From assembly GCA_029582265.1 (NCBI GenBank), contig CM055816.1, positions 35,896,220-35,960,219 of the forward strand: a DNA stretch of 64,000 bases, read 5' to 3'. The DNA is from Zoroaster sp. YZ-2022. Lineage: Eukaryota; Echinodermata; Asteroidea; Forcipulatida; Zoroasteridae. The translations under genes and the position numbers were made by a program. Within the stretch, counting starts at the first letter, position 1. Each line of letters opens with the position of its first letter. This document shows positions 43,740 to 53,213 of the stretch, piece by piece. The notes under the pieces are model-generated. The model searched no databases, was not told the origin of the DNA, and saw only the letters and a list, made by a program, of their open reading frames with translations.

Positions 43740-44019
43740 AAAAGTAAAAAATCCTGGTAGAGTCGCGTCTGGTAAAAAACTCGCCGAACTTAATAAGATA
43801 AAAAAACAAGAATTAAAAAAGGGCGCGAATAAAACCAAAGTTAAAGTAGCGGTACGATCAACAACGAGCGACGAGCCAATAAAAGAAGGCGGAATAAACT
43901 ACAAATACATCGCGATCGGTGGTTTAGTTGTTGGAGGGCTTGTTTGTTATTTCTTTTTTTTAAGAAAAAGAGCCTTCACCGCCAAAACCCACGTTAATAA
44001 AAGAGCCGTTAAAGAGTGA
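43642..44019 (+). CDS. Polinton basic membrane protein, 125 aa
   Basis: Pro/Gln/Thr-rich N-terminus, a lysine-rich core NPGRVASGKKLAELNKIKKQ, then one membrane span (about 87-110; IAIGGLVVGGLVCYFFFL) and a basic tail. The motif with RVAxGKxLAExN precedes a membrane segment in many Polinton proteins. A virion core or membrane role is inferred. The start lies inside the previous gene (98-bp overlap). Confidence 0.65.
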   Translation: MSTNELENVQPPAETQPQTQTNNLSVVTKTPTKKVKNPGRVASGKKLAELNKIKKQELKKGANKTKVKVAVRSTTSDEPIKEGGINYKYIAIGGLVVGGLVCYFFFLRKRAFTAKTHVNKRAVKE

Positions 44020-44086
44020 GCGAGTTGTTTTCGAGATGGAATAGCAAGTTTAAAAAAAAAATTATTATATTTAATGAATATAAAAT

Positions 44087-44332
44087 ATGATAGACACAAC
44101 AACGATCGCTAATTCCGCTTATCACAGCGCCGTTATATGACTTTTTACCGTTTTATACAGCATGTTAGGTAAAAAAGTATTAAAAATAGAACCCGCTAAT
44201 TTAGGATAATTTGATATAAAAGACTCGTTAAAACTAACCGTAACCGTTTCAGCAGCTTCAATGACGCAAATGTGGTTAGTTCAACAAGGAATTTTACCAC
44301 CCTCTATTATGCCTAAAAATTCTACGGAATAA
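44087..44332 (+). pseudogene. Small Polinton membrane protein with two in-frame stops
   Basis: An 81-codon frame from ATG 44087 to TAA 44330-44332 is interrupted by TGA (44138-44140) and TAA (44207-44209). Segments such as MLGKKVLKIEPANLG and LKLTVTVSAASMTQMWLVQQ, with ILPPSIMP at the end, resemble a small Polinton protein usually found next to the integrase. Two point-type stops indicate decay rather than homopolymer error. Confidence 0.5.
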
Positions 44333-44373
44333 AATTATATTTGTAAATATTAAACTCTAACGCTCACAAAGCA

Positions 44374-45358
44374 ATGGATAAAAGAACTGTTAAACTATCA
44401 AATACCTATTATAGTCCGAAAAGATATTACAAAGGTCTAAACGCGATTAATAAATTAGCGCAAGAAACCAAGGTGAATAAAAAATTAACGAGACAGTGGA
44501 TAAAAAAGCAAGCGCTGTGGCAAATTTATTTACCCTATCCTAAATATATTCCAAGACCAACCAGTTCAAATAGCAAGTTTGAAAAACCAAACGAGGTTCA
44601 TCAAGCGGATTTATTGTTTCTTCCGCACGATATTGTAAATAAAAAGACGTACAAGTACGCGTTAACCGCCGTGGATGAAGCTAGCAGGTATAAAGCGGCT
44701 GAACCATTAACCGATAAAACCGCCGCTCAAGTTTGTATAGCATTTATAAAAATTTATAAACGTTCGTTATTAACTTGGCCAAAAATTTTAAAAGTTGATC
44801 CTGGAAAAGAATTTATGTCAACCGTTAACGTATTAATGAGTAAAAATTCAAAGAGGGGAGGCTGGTAATCATAGAGCTCAAGGTATAGTAGAGCGATTTA
44901 ATAGAACGTTAGCTGAAAGATTATTTTCTCATCAGTACGCTAAAGAAATTGCGACCGCTACTATAAATAGAGAATGGGTTAAAAGATTACCCTCGGTCGT
45001 AAAAGCGTTAAACAACGAGACGACTCGACTCTTACATTTAAAACCACTCACCGCGATTAAAATGAACGTCGTTGAGCAAAATCCAGCCTCGCCGACTGTA
45101 AGCGGTAGAAAGAACGAAAAAAGAATTCCGTACAACGTACGAGTTCGTTATTTATACGCGCCGGGTGAAGCCGAAAAAGATACTCGTCGTAGAGCCACAG
45201 ATCCTATATGGAGTATAACAATTTATAGAATATCTAAAACGATTAAAGGAAGTGGCCCCATATTGTATTTTTTAGAAGGAGGTCCAGCTCGTAGTTTTGT
45301 AAAAGAAGAACTACAAATTGTTCCGCAAGATACAATGAATCCGCCGATTAAACATTAA
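44374..45358 (+). pseudogene. Retroviral-type integrase (RVE), single frameshift
   Basis: It would insert element DNA by a D,D,E transesterase reaction. The first frame (44374-44868) has VHQADLLFLPHD with the first Asp, ALTAVDEASRYKAA and KVDPGKEF with the second Asp. The next frame (from about 44855) has HRAQGIVERFNRTLAERLF with the Glu, then the C-terminal VRYLYAPGEAEKD and RRATDPIWSITIY segment. The frame change lies between about 44845 and 44866 in a G/A-rich stretch. All three catalytic residues survive, split across frames. The 3' end overlaps convergent pPolB by 11 bp. Confidence 0.85.
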
Positions 45359-48300
45359 GGTTGTAGTGGCCGTAAGCGTAAGTATGTATTCCGTTTTCTA
45401 AAATATATCTTTTTGTATCTAAAGGAGATAGCGATATTTTATTTACTCGCGTTGTATATAATCTATGTTTTTCGTGCCTAATAAAACTCATAGGGTGATG
45501 TAGAGTATTTTTTAGAGATAAAACTTGTTTATATCGGTCGTGTTTAATTTGCTGGTCTAAAACTTGTTTTTTAACGCCTTTAGCTTTTCTTATTTGTTTT
45601 TCGTTCGATAAAAGTATCGAATACATTTTGGGTCTTAAACAAACAACTTCAGAAATTGGCACACCCGCGGTTTCGTCCTTCATTTTACCGATAATCTTTT
45701 TATTATCTTCAGAATGTAAAAAATGTTGCTCGTTGTAATTGGAAAAGTCGTATAAAGATTTGTTTTTACATAAATCTTTATATACATCGCGAGTTTTAAT
45801 CTCGAGTAACAAGCTATCCGTATCCGTGTAGATCAAGCCACACTCGTTGCCGTAGCTCGTTTTTAAATGATTGTAATAGAAATCGTACATTAAATGTTTA
45901 GATAATTCAAGAACGCTCATTCCTACGTAAACTGGGCGGTTAAGCGCGAGTTGCTTTTTATGCATGTGAATTGCCACTAGATTATTATCGAAAATCCTAG
46001 CCTCTGCAAAATTTGGATTAGCGATGAGCGCGCGAATTTGATTTTCCGCTTTTTCGTCGTTTAGCTTCTTTAGATTCACGTTTATGCGGTTTCGTACGTT
46101 TTCCATGGTTTTACCAAAAACTTAATTGTTCATATAAGTTTAAACAAGTCTTTTTCAAAATCGCTAGTTGCATTTTTTCTGAGCTGAGTGTTTAAATCAA
46201 TGTATGATTTCATCCACGGAGATTCGTCAAATTCTAAAACGCGATGAATTTTAGTTAGTTTCATGCCTAACTGTAAATACAATTGTAAGTTGCGATAATG
46301 AACTACGTAGTTGCGTTTATCGTATAAATTGGGAACTAATTTCGTAACGTTTGGAGCTGGTTTGTCGTTTAGCAACTGACGTTGATAGTCGCTCATCCAG
46401 TCTTTCGGTACGATTAACGATTCTGGAGCGAGTGGAAACGCGTTGTGCGAATTGTGTAAACTAGTTGGATATTCTAAATCTACTTCTAAAATATGTCCTC
46501 TTCCGTATTTTAATCCTTTCTTATAATTATTAAAATAATAATCAACGATTGTTTTTTGAGACAACCATTTAAAATTACCGGTAGGCAAAGGTTGACTCAT
46601 AGCGTATCCGTATAGATTATTTGCGTCCAAATACGTAATGTAACTCGATGGTTTCGTTTTATCATAATCGTCTAAATACGTATTATTCGCTTTCGCGTAT
46701 CGTTTACTAGCCATGCACGTTCCTCCTCGCGTGCCTTTTTCTATAAATAAATGCATGTCAATATCCGTAAGCAATTGTAAAGTTTGTCTCGAATGTTTTA
46801 ATAAAGCGTCCCAACTCAAACCGGGACTAGTGTAATAATTGGCCGGATCCAGACCATACTCTCGTATACAAGTAACGCGAAAGTTTTCAAACACGTCCGC
46901 CAATAAGCAAGTGTTCGTACGTACGTACAAATCGTGGTAGTCGCCTAGAGTTTTACAATTGAATGTTTTATAAACGTTTTTAGCGTGCTCGTATTGTGGC
47001 TGCGTTATGCTTTGAGCGTTTAAACTACTATAAAAAGCTTCTATCGGAGGAAGGCTAGTTTCTTTAAAACGCTCGAAACTATCCATGTATTCGTACGGAT
47101 AAATACCTTTTTGTTTAACGAGATTACATTTTTCGGAGGAGGGTTCAAACTTGCTAGTGATCGAAAAAGAACTGTTTGATTTTACGAGTTTATCCAACGA
47201 CGCTGGTAAAAATTGAGCGCTGTCTATAAATCGTAATTGACCGATACTGAAAGAAATATACTTTTCTATATTGTTTGCGATACATCCTATTTTTCCTTCG
47301 CTACAACCAACAGCTTGCATAATGAGATGCGAGTCGTAACCTCGCAAATTATGAAAAACGACCGGAATGCAAGTTTTGCCGGGTTTTAAACTCAGTTTTA
47401 AATTACAAAGGTTGTGCGCGGCGCCTCTATACTTTCCGGTAATGTGACAATGATCTCTAACTTTACTCAACTTGCGCTCCACGTCGGCATAGTCGTCTCT
47501 AAAAAATGCCTTTTCACATATCCAACATTGTTTAGCGTTTTTAAAATCTTCTACATCTTTTTCAGTCATTATTATTTCTTTAGGATTTTTAAACATCTCG
47601 TTGATGTTTTCTTCTTCTTTTTTCAACTCGGCTAAAAAGTGCTTAGCCGCATCTTCTCCTCTGTAAACAATGGGATCGCTAGTCACACCGTCGCACGCTA
47701 CGACTACGTACGAATAACCGCAAACGACGTGTTCTTGCAGTTTTTTTAGTATTGGTAGAGTTTTCGTCAACAGTCTTTTTAATAATGCTTTCAAAATCTG
47801 CGTATATTATGAATGGAACTTTCATCTTTTTATGAAAATTTATAAATTTTAACGCGTCGTTTTTACCCTTGATTGGCATAACAATTTTTGTCGGCCTGTT
47901 ATTTATACCCTTACACATTTTTACGTGGTTTTCGAGAAACGTTTTCGTAGAAAAACCCTGTAAGCATCGTAAACAAAAATGTTTACGGTTGTGATGGTTC
48001 GTTTGATCGTAAAGTAATTTATTCACATCTTTGATCCAAACGTAGTGAGATCTAGTACCCTCGTGAATTAATAATAAATTTATACGATCTATATTTTCGG
48101 GTTGATCGCTGATCTTGTAAACTAGTATCGATTTTGCTTCGCAAAAACGTTTATCGCTATATCGTTTTGTTTTTCTACTAATCTGTTTAATCGGCGTTGG
48201 CGCGTCGATATTGTTAAAATTTAAACCATCCTCCGTCGAATAGCTAGAGGGTCTTTCCGGATGTTTTATTTTTACTTTTTCGATCGAGACATTGTCTTCT

Positions 48301-48959
48301 ACCGCTTTTTCAACATGTTTATTATAACTTTTAATCGCCCATCGCAAACAATCATCGTCTTTGTTGAGTACGTTGATGCAAGCTTTTTTATTTTTTATAT
48401 AGTCACATAGTTTAATATAACTGCCACCTTTTAAAGGTTGATATTTGCTAATTCTAATGTTCATGGTAACGATACGATCTACCTCCCATCCACTACCCTC
48501 TTGCGTATATTTTTCTAAAGCCTCTTGAATTTGTGAAAAAACGTTATTAAATACATTTTCGATATCGTCTAAATTCGATAAAACAATTTGTTTATTATTA
48601 TGAAAATTTGGTTCAACTTCATTGATCGAACCATCTAGTCTTTCTTTAAGTAATTTAATGCGTATATATATCATAAACTTGAACGCTTTAAAATCCTGCA
48701 AGTCTAAAACAAACTTGGCTCTAATCTTTGGTTTTACCGCCCGACAAAAAATGTTCAAATCCGCTCCTTTGCTGTGATTCAGCGGAACCGTCATTGTTCG
48801 TTCACGCAAATAACTTCCACCGTTAATCGGGGGTTCTATAAACTTTAACGCTTTTTCTTGTCCGTAAAACCTTTTAATAGCGGCGTAAAAATCTTTTTTC
48901 AATAACTTACCATATTTACCCGCGCCGTGTTGCGGAAAATCTATATTTTCAAATGTCAT
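45348..48959 (-). pseudogene. Protein-primed family B DNA polymerase (pPolB), broken in at least three places
   Basis: It would replicate the element from its TIRs. The N-terminal region (48959 on) has EPPINGGSYLRERTMTV, LKGGSYIKLCDYIKN and an H/C-rich zinc-like segment (HFCLRCLQGF..H..C). Exo I is PFIIYADFESI (about 47780), the YDSHLIM segment is exo II-like, motif A is LDANNLYGYAMSQPLP (about 46610), and motif C is IYTDTDSL (about 45830). Breaks: a frame change at a homopolymer near 47741-47747, another near 46130-46145 in motif B, and TAA at 46122-46124 just after it. Total length of about 1200 codons is usual. The SAP-like gene lies immediately upstream. Confidence 0.9.
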
Positions 48960-49059
48960 ACGCTCAAATAGTTATCTTTTATTTAATTTATACAACGGCT
49001 TTTGTTTTTGTTGTTTTATATACTTTTTTATCGCTTCGTAATAACTGCATTTATCAACT

Positions 49060-49422
49060 TTACCCTTGCTGTTTTTCGTAAAAATTAATCGCATCGTGTG
49101 CTCGCGAAAACGCTTTCAATTCTCGTAATGTCCACTTGCTTAAATGAGCTCTTGTTGGCGGAGCGGGCGCGGGCGCGGGTGGAGCGGGCGTGCCGCGAAG
49201 CGCAGATACGCTTTTGTCATAATTTAAAAATTTTGATTTGTCTAATAATTTAGCGGGCGCCGGCGGTGCGGGCGTTGGCGGCGCGGGCGCGGGTGCGGGA
49301 GGAACTGGCGTTAGTATTTCGTATTTTCTTCTTTCTTCCGTGGCGCGTGGCAATTTGCGCTGCTTAAAAGCCGATCCTGAAGAACCGGTAATTGCGTCGT
49401 ATTTTTTTCTTTCTTCCGTCAT
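49060..49422 (-). CDS. SAP-like proline-rich protein, truncated duplicate (120 aa)
   Basis: Starts MTEERKKYDAITG. It contains Pro/Ala repeats (PPAPAPAPPTPAPP), LLDKSKFLNYDK, a second Pro/Ala run and LSKWTLRELKAFSRAH, a SAP-like helix. A 2-bp deletion relative to the other copy, in a GTGT run near 49098, changes the frame and ends the protein at EKQQG. It precedes the full-length pPolB, so this may be the older copy now damaged, or the deletion may be an error. Confidence 0.6.
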   Translation of the reverse strand: MTEERKKYDAITGSSGSAFKQRKLPRATEERRKYEILTPVPPAPAPAPPTPAPPAPAKLLDKSKFLNYDKSVSALRGTPAPPAPAPAPPTRAHLSKWTLRELKAFSRAHDAINFYEKQQG

Positions 49423-49784
49423 CTCACTATATAGCTAAATAATATTTTTATTTCACCATCTAGTCTTTCTTTAAGTAATTTAATGCGTATATATATCATA
49501 AACTTGAACGCTTTAAAATCCTGCAAGTCTAAAACAAACTTGGCTCTAATCTTTGGTTTTACCGCCCGACAAAAAATGTTCAAATCCGCTCCTTTGCTGT
49601 GATTCAGCGGAACCGTCATTGTTCGTTCACGCAAATAACTTCCACCGTTAATCGGGGGTTCTATAAACTTTAACGCTTTTTCTTGTCCGTAAAACCTTTT
49701 AATAGCGGCGTAAAAATCTTTTTTCAATAACTTACCATATTTACCCGCGCCGTGTTGCGGAAAATCTATATTTTCAAATGTCAT
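49419..49784 (-). pseudogene. Truncated pPolB N-terminal duplicate
   Basis: Identical to the first about 110 codons of pPolB (MTFENIDFPQHGAGKYGK start, to LLKERLDG) and then runs into the upstream block of the next copy, ending in a few junk residues. Without exo or polymerase motifs it cannot be an active enzyme. Confidence 0.85.
49423..49455 (-). promoter_or_regulatory. Conserved Polinton upstream block, copy 4
   Basis: On the minus strand GAAATAAAAATATT, ATTTAGC and TATATAGTGAG lead to the ATG at 49422. Its distal end is cut by the duplication junction at 49455/49456. Confidence 0.6.
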
Positions 49785-50283
49785 ACGCTCAAATAGTTAT
49801 CTTTTATTTAATTTATACAACGGCTTTTGTTTTTGTTGTTTTATATACTTTTTTATCGCTTCGTAATAACTGCATTTATCAACTTTACCCTTGCTGTTTT
49901 TCGTAAAAATTAATCGCATCGTGTGTGCTCGCGAAAACGCTTTCAATTCTCGTAATGTCCACTTGCTTAAATGAGCTCTTGTTGGCGGAGCGGGCGCGGG
50001 CGCGGGTGGAGCGGGCGTGCCGCGAAGCGCAGATACGCTTTTGTCATAATTTAAAAATTTTGATTTGTCTAATAATTTAGCGGGCGCCGGCGGTGCGGGC
50101 GTTGGCGGCGCGGGCGCGGGTGCGGGAGGAACTGGCGTTAGTATTTCGTATTTTCTTCTTTCTTCCGTGGCGCGTGGCAATTTGCGCTGCTTAAAAGCCG
50201 ATCCTGAAGAACCGGTAATTGCGTCGTATTTTTTTCTTTCTTCCGTCATCTCACTATATAGCTAAATAATATTTTTTATTTCA
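49456..50283. repeat. Tandem duplication, copy 2 (828 bp)
   Basis: Matches 48631-49455. Differences seen are a 2-bp insertion in a GTGT run and one extra T in the upstream block. The junction joins mid-pPolB sequence to the upstream block. Confidence 0.95.
49797..50249 (-). CDS. Right-end SAP-like proline-rich protein, 150 aa
   Basis: Starts inside the right TIR (MTEERK). Two Pro/Ala tracts flank LLDKSKFLNYDK. The C-terminal part LSKWTLRELKAFSRAH..KCSYYEAIKKYIKQQK has a helix-loop-helix look like SAP/HeH nucleic-acid binding motifs. It ends 12 bp before the pPolB start of the same copy. The relic at 26026-26505 has the same SAP-like unit continuous with pPolB. DNA binding near the termini during replication is an inference. 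Confidence 0.6.
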   Translation of the reverse strand: MTEERKKYDAITGSSGSAFKQRKLPRATEERRKYEILTPVPPAPAPAPPTPAPPAPAKLLDKSKFLNYDKSVSALRGTPAPPAPAPAPPTRAHLSKWTLRELKAFSRAHTMRLIFTKNSKGKVDKCSYYEAIKKYIKQQKQKPLYKLNKR

Positions 50284-50495
50284 CGTTTTTTTTTTTATAA
50301 CTTTCGCAACTTTCACAACCCCTACTACTACCCAGCGAATTTGTAAAAAAAATAGATATTTTGAGGTTTTGTAAAAATGTTTTTACAAAAACGGTTTTTA
50401 CAACTTTTTGATAACCCCTACTACTACCCAGCGAATTTGTTTAAAAAATGATATTTTAAACCCCCGGGAGTAGTTCCCTCATCTATCATACTACT
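50234..50495 (-). repeat. Right terminal inverted repeat
   Basis: Inverted match of 32827-33087, including both internal CGCTGGGTAGTAGTAGGGG copies, the palindrome and the start codon. Several mismatches and small indels separate the two TIRs, so the insertion is not brand new. Confidence 0.95.
50250..50285 (-). promoter_or_regulatory. Conserved Polinton upstream block, copy 5 (right TIR)
   Basis: Mirror of copy 1: ACGTGAAATAAAAAATATT, ATTTAGC and TATATAGTGAG on the minus strand ending at the ATG at 50249. Confidence 0.6.
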
Positions 50496-50500
50496 CATGT
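50496..50500. repeat. Target-site duplication CATGT (right)
   Basis: Direct repeat of 32822-32826 abutting the TIR end. Confidence 0.65.
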
Positions 50501-50661
50501 ACATGTACATGTATGTTTTAAGGTGCTGTGAACTTTGCAACTGTTTTTGTTTTTGTTAGATAAGTCTCACTGAGAAGGAGAAGAAAAATGTGATGTCCAC
50601 ATTATCATGGAATTTCTTCTTTGAACCAATGAAAACTTTTTTTCTTTCTTGCAATCTACAG

Positions 50662-51003
50662 TAGCTGTCTCCCAGGTCATAGATCATGGTGATTCATGGG
50701 TGGATATTGGGGAAGATACAACACTTACCTGTACTGTCAGCAAGACCTACTCTACCCGAGAATGGAGATTGAGTGACGTGAATGTAACGGACATCGTTGA
50801 TACTGACGCTATTGTCACTATAATTGGGAGTAGTATTCATTATAGCCCAACCATCGACCAAAGCCATTATGTGTATGATAACACACATGGTAACAATGCC
50901 TTAACTGTGAAGTCAGTCACCTTAGATGATGACAAGAAATACTGGTGTCTGGCCAGTTTGCCAGGACCGGACCCTGTGGATTCATTTCACACAAGAATAA
51001 GAG
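50662..51003 (+). CDS. Immunoglobulin-domain exon of a host gene (phase 1-1)
   Basis: Acceptor TTTCTTTCTTGCAATCTACAG ends at 50661 and donor GAG/GTAATG follows at 51004. The 342-nt exon is phase 1 at both ends, the usual pattern for shuffled Ig exons. It codes a V-like Ig domain: TTLTCTVS with the first Cys, REWRLS with the Trp, and DDDKKYWCLAS with the second Cys. The host protein would be a surface or secreted Ig-superfamily member. The Polinton ends 167 bp upstream, probably in an intron. No other exon of the gene is visible here. Confidence 0.7.
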
Positions 51004-51409
51004 GTAATGTACAAAACTTGGTAGTTAGCTACATGTACATGTACAAAATGTATCATGTTTTTGCAGCAACCATTTATGTATGTATTTATGTAAACATACT
51101 AGACGCAAACATACATGCCTCCATACACCAATTTTTAATGTTTTTTTGCAGGAATAAAAACATACCGTTGATGGATACTTACCACCAAAAAATATTTGTC
51201 AAGGGAATTTTTTCATTTTTTGTAAATATTTTTGTTAGGTGCTGACAGTGAACGATTTCCCCTGTATCGCATCGCAAAATGCGACGTAATTTGGACAATC
51301 TGCGATGGAATTTCAAACAATGCATCGCAGATTTTTCGATACAAATTTTGACAGATTTATAAACATTTTGAAATCATATTCACAAACCTTTCCCGAAATG
51401 ACGTTTACA
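51004..51409. other. Intron-like sequence after the Ig exon
   Basis: No further exon recognised. TGCGATGGAATTTC and ATCGCAAAATGCGACG near 51270-51310 form small inverted pieces. Confidence 0.35.
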
Positions 51410-51680
51410 TGTATATATTTTAAAATATTAAACTTTGACTTCCGGTTTGGACAGGAAGTAAGGTCAAATTGGGGTCACCTTTTTGTAAATATTTTTTGAC
51501 AATTAACGATCTGTACAATGGTACAAAAATTGTGAATTTACCTGTTGTGGTTGTTGAGATATGATTTTTTTAAATATTAAACTTTGATTTATCGTAATTC
51601 GATATCTGATGACCTAATCATGACGTCACAAATTTTGTTTCATCTACGTGTTAAGTTCTAAGTATATGCCAAGTTAATTA
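51410..51680 (-). mobile_element. Helitron-like fragment, inverted
   Basis: Reverse complement of the 148-bp unit (CTTCCGGTTTGGACAGGAAG, CTGTACAATGG) and of the TGACGTCA leader segment, with no terminus. It lies on the Polinton's right flank, inverted relative to the other arrays. Confidence 0.65.
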
Positions 51681-52364
51681 GGTCACTTTTTGTTGCGCCT
51701 TGGAATAGGCATGCCTAGATAGACGGCGCATTATAAATGGGTCATTCCATTAACGTGGGACCCAAAGTGTGACATAGAGGTCAAAATTTCAAGTTCATTA
51801 AATAAAGGAAAAAATATCAGGTTTTGTTACCTTATTTATCATAGTTTTAAAATAATAGATACAAACATTAAAACTGGTGTCATGTATTTACTTCCTGCTT
51901 CACCTGATATGAGGTTAACAATGTAACAAAATTACAAGGGGACACCGTGTCTTGTTAACGTTGTGTAATATACTGACTAAAGTTAATGGATCAAAATAGG
52001 GGAGACCCAAGAAATTTCTGTTTGTTGTCATAGTAGGTCTGTATGAGATGCAACAATAGGTGAAAGTTATAATCATCAGCTCGTACGATGTAAGGAATAA
52101 CACAGGCCCCAATATCTGAAATACATGGAAAACACAAGTGTCCCACATTCATGGAATGACCCAAATGCAGTATTATTATTATTAAATACATGTACGTGTC
52201 AACCACATAGTGTGCATTGTACAAGTCAAATATTTACCGTGCGCGAAAGCAACAACCCGCGAATGTGTCGGTAGGGTGGCTGAGCGCGAAAAATTACTAG
52301 CGCGAAAATTACCAGTTTTACAGTACACTGAAGTCATTTCACTTGTAACATGTTTTCCTTCCTC
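51681..52364. other. Unassigned sequence
   Basis: No gene recognised. GAATGACCC / GGGTCATTCCATTAACGTGG pieces near 51740 and 52150 are inverted relative to each other, so the segment 51739-52163 may be another foldback insertion. Confidence 0.35.
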
Positions 52365-53213
52365 CATGGTAAGACCATGTACACTCATTGTTAGATTGTT
52401 TACAATAGGTTAAACAGGTCAGCAAAGTGGTTTCAATTGATTGTGGGGGGGGGGGGGGGGTGGAACCACAAAAGTCAAGTCATGAAACCAAATGGACAGT
52501 TAAAATAAAAATGTATTTCATTGTTTTTTTTGCAATTTACAAGCACCCATACAACTCTTTTTTTTATTTTCAATGTCTAACAATTTATGTACAAAATGGC
52601 ATCTGATCTTTAAGCTTGTAATTATATAGATTGGATGCAGCTACAGACATTTTGCCAAATATGTGTACAACCTTGAAAATGTAAAATGTAGAATTTGTTT
52701 CAAATTGTATAAATGATTTTAATTATTTGCAGTATAGGTGAAAACAAAGACAATTTATAAGCATGTCACAATAAAGAGATGCTTGATTACAGTGTCACTA
52801 TCGTTGTCAATTTATCATATTTTTTTTCATTATAAACTTGAGTTGAAAGTGAAGTATATTATAAATAAAGATCACTCTCGGTATATTAACATGCAGTCCA
52901 TCCATTCGATTTATTTTTGTACAAGAATTAATACCAAGACATAAATACCAATGTTGGCTTCATCTAAATCTAGAATTTGAAGGTTTTTCCATAAACAAAA
53001 TGAAAAGGGCAAGCAATTATCAGATTTGGTCAAGTGGATGTAATTACATTTAATTTTGTTTGAATTGTCAATTGGCTAATTACACTTGTGGCCTTACTTT
53101 TGGGAATTATTTACTTTTTGACACCTCTTCTGCTGAGGGCAGGGGAAAGAAGGAAAAACTTTATCATGTAGTAGTTATCAGCTTGTTTTCTAATGAAAGG
53201 CTAATTAGCTGAC
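52365..53213 (+). repeat. Dispersed repeat, copy C (most complete)
   Basis: Begins AAGACCATGTACACTCATTG, includes a G-homopolymer tract at about 52444-52460, and ends at CTAATGAAAGGCTAATTAGC. Copies A and B match over their extents. Confidence 0.8.

Larger units (their letters stand above)
48631..49455. repeat. Tandem duplication, copy 1 (825 bp)
   Basis: It covers the first about 110 codons of pPolB, the SAP-like gene and the upstream block. It is followed head-to-tail by copy 2 at 49456-50283 with only two small indels between them. Confidence 0.95.
32827..50495. mobile_element. Polinton/Maverick element, near complete, partly pseudogenised
   Basis: A 17,669-bp element bounded by inverted repeats of about 260 bp starting AGTAGTATGATAGATGAGGG and flanked by CATGT. 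Gene content is diagnostic: integrase with D,D,E motifs, protein-primed family B polymerase with DTD motif, FtsK/A32-type ATPase with GQTGCGKT, double-jelly-roll major capsid protein, penton-like minor capsid candidate, and several small conserved Polinton proteins. Polintons are self-synthesising transposons thought to derive from or form virions. Many genes have breaks, so this copy is probably dead. It carries a clamp-like gene not typical of the group, and I found no adenain-like protease. Confidence 0.95.

Noticed and set aside
43127..43838. Several minus-strand frames opposite 43116-44019
   Set aside because: Shadows of two conserved plus-strand Polinton genes.
32827..50495. Free-living virus or virophage genome rather than a transposon
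   Set aside because: It has a retroviral-type integrase, TIRs and a host target duplication with host DNA on both sides, so it is an integrated Polinton; a virion stage is possible but not shown.
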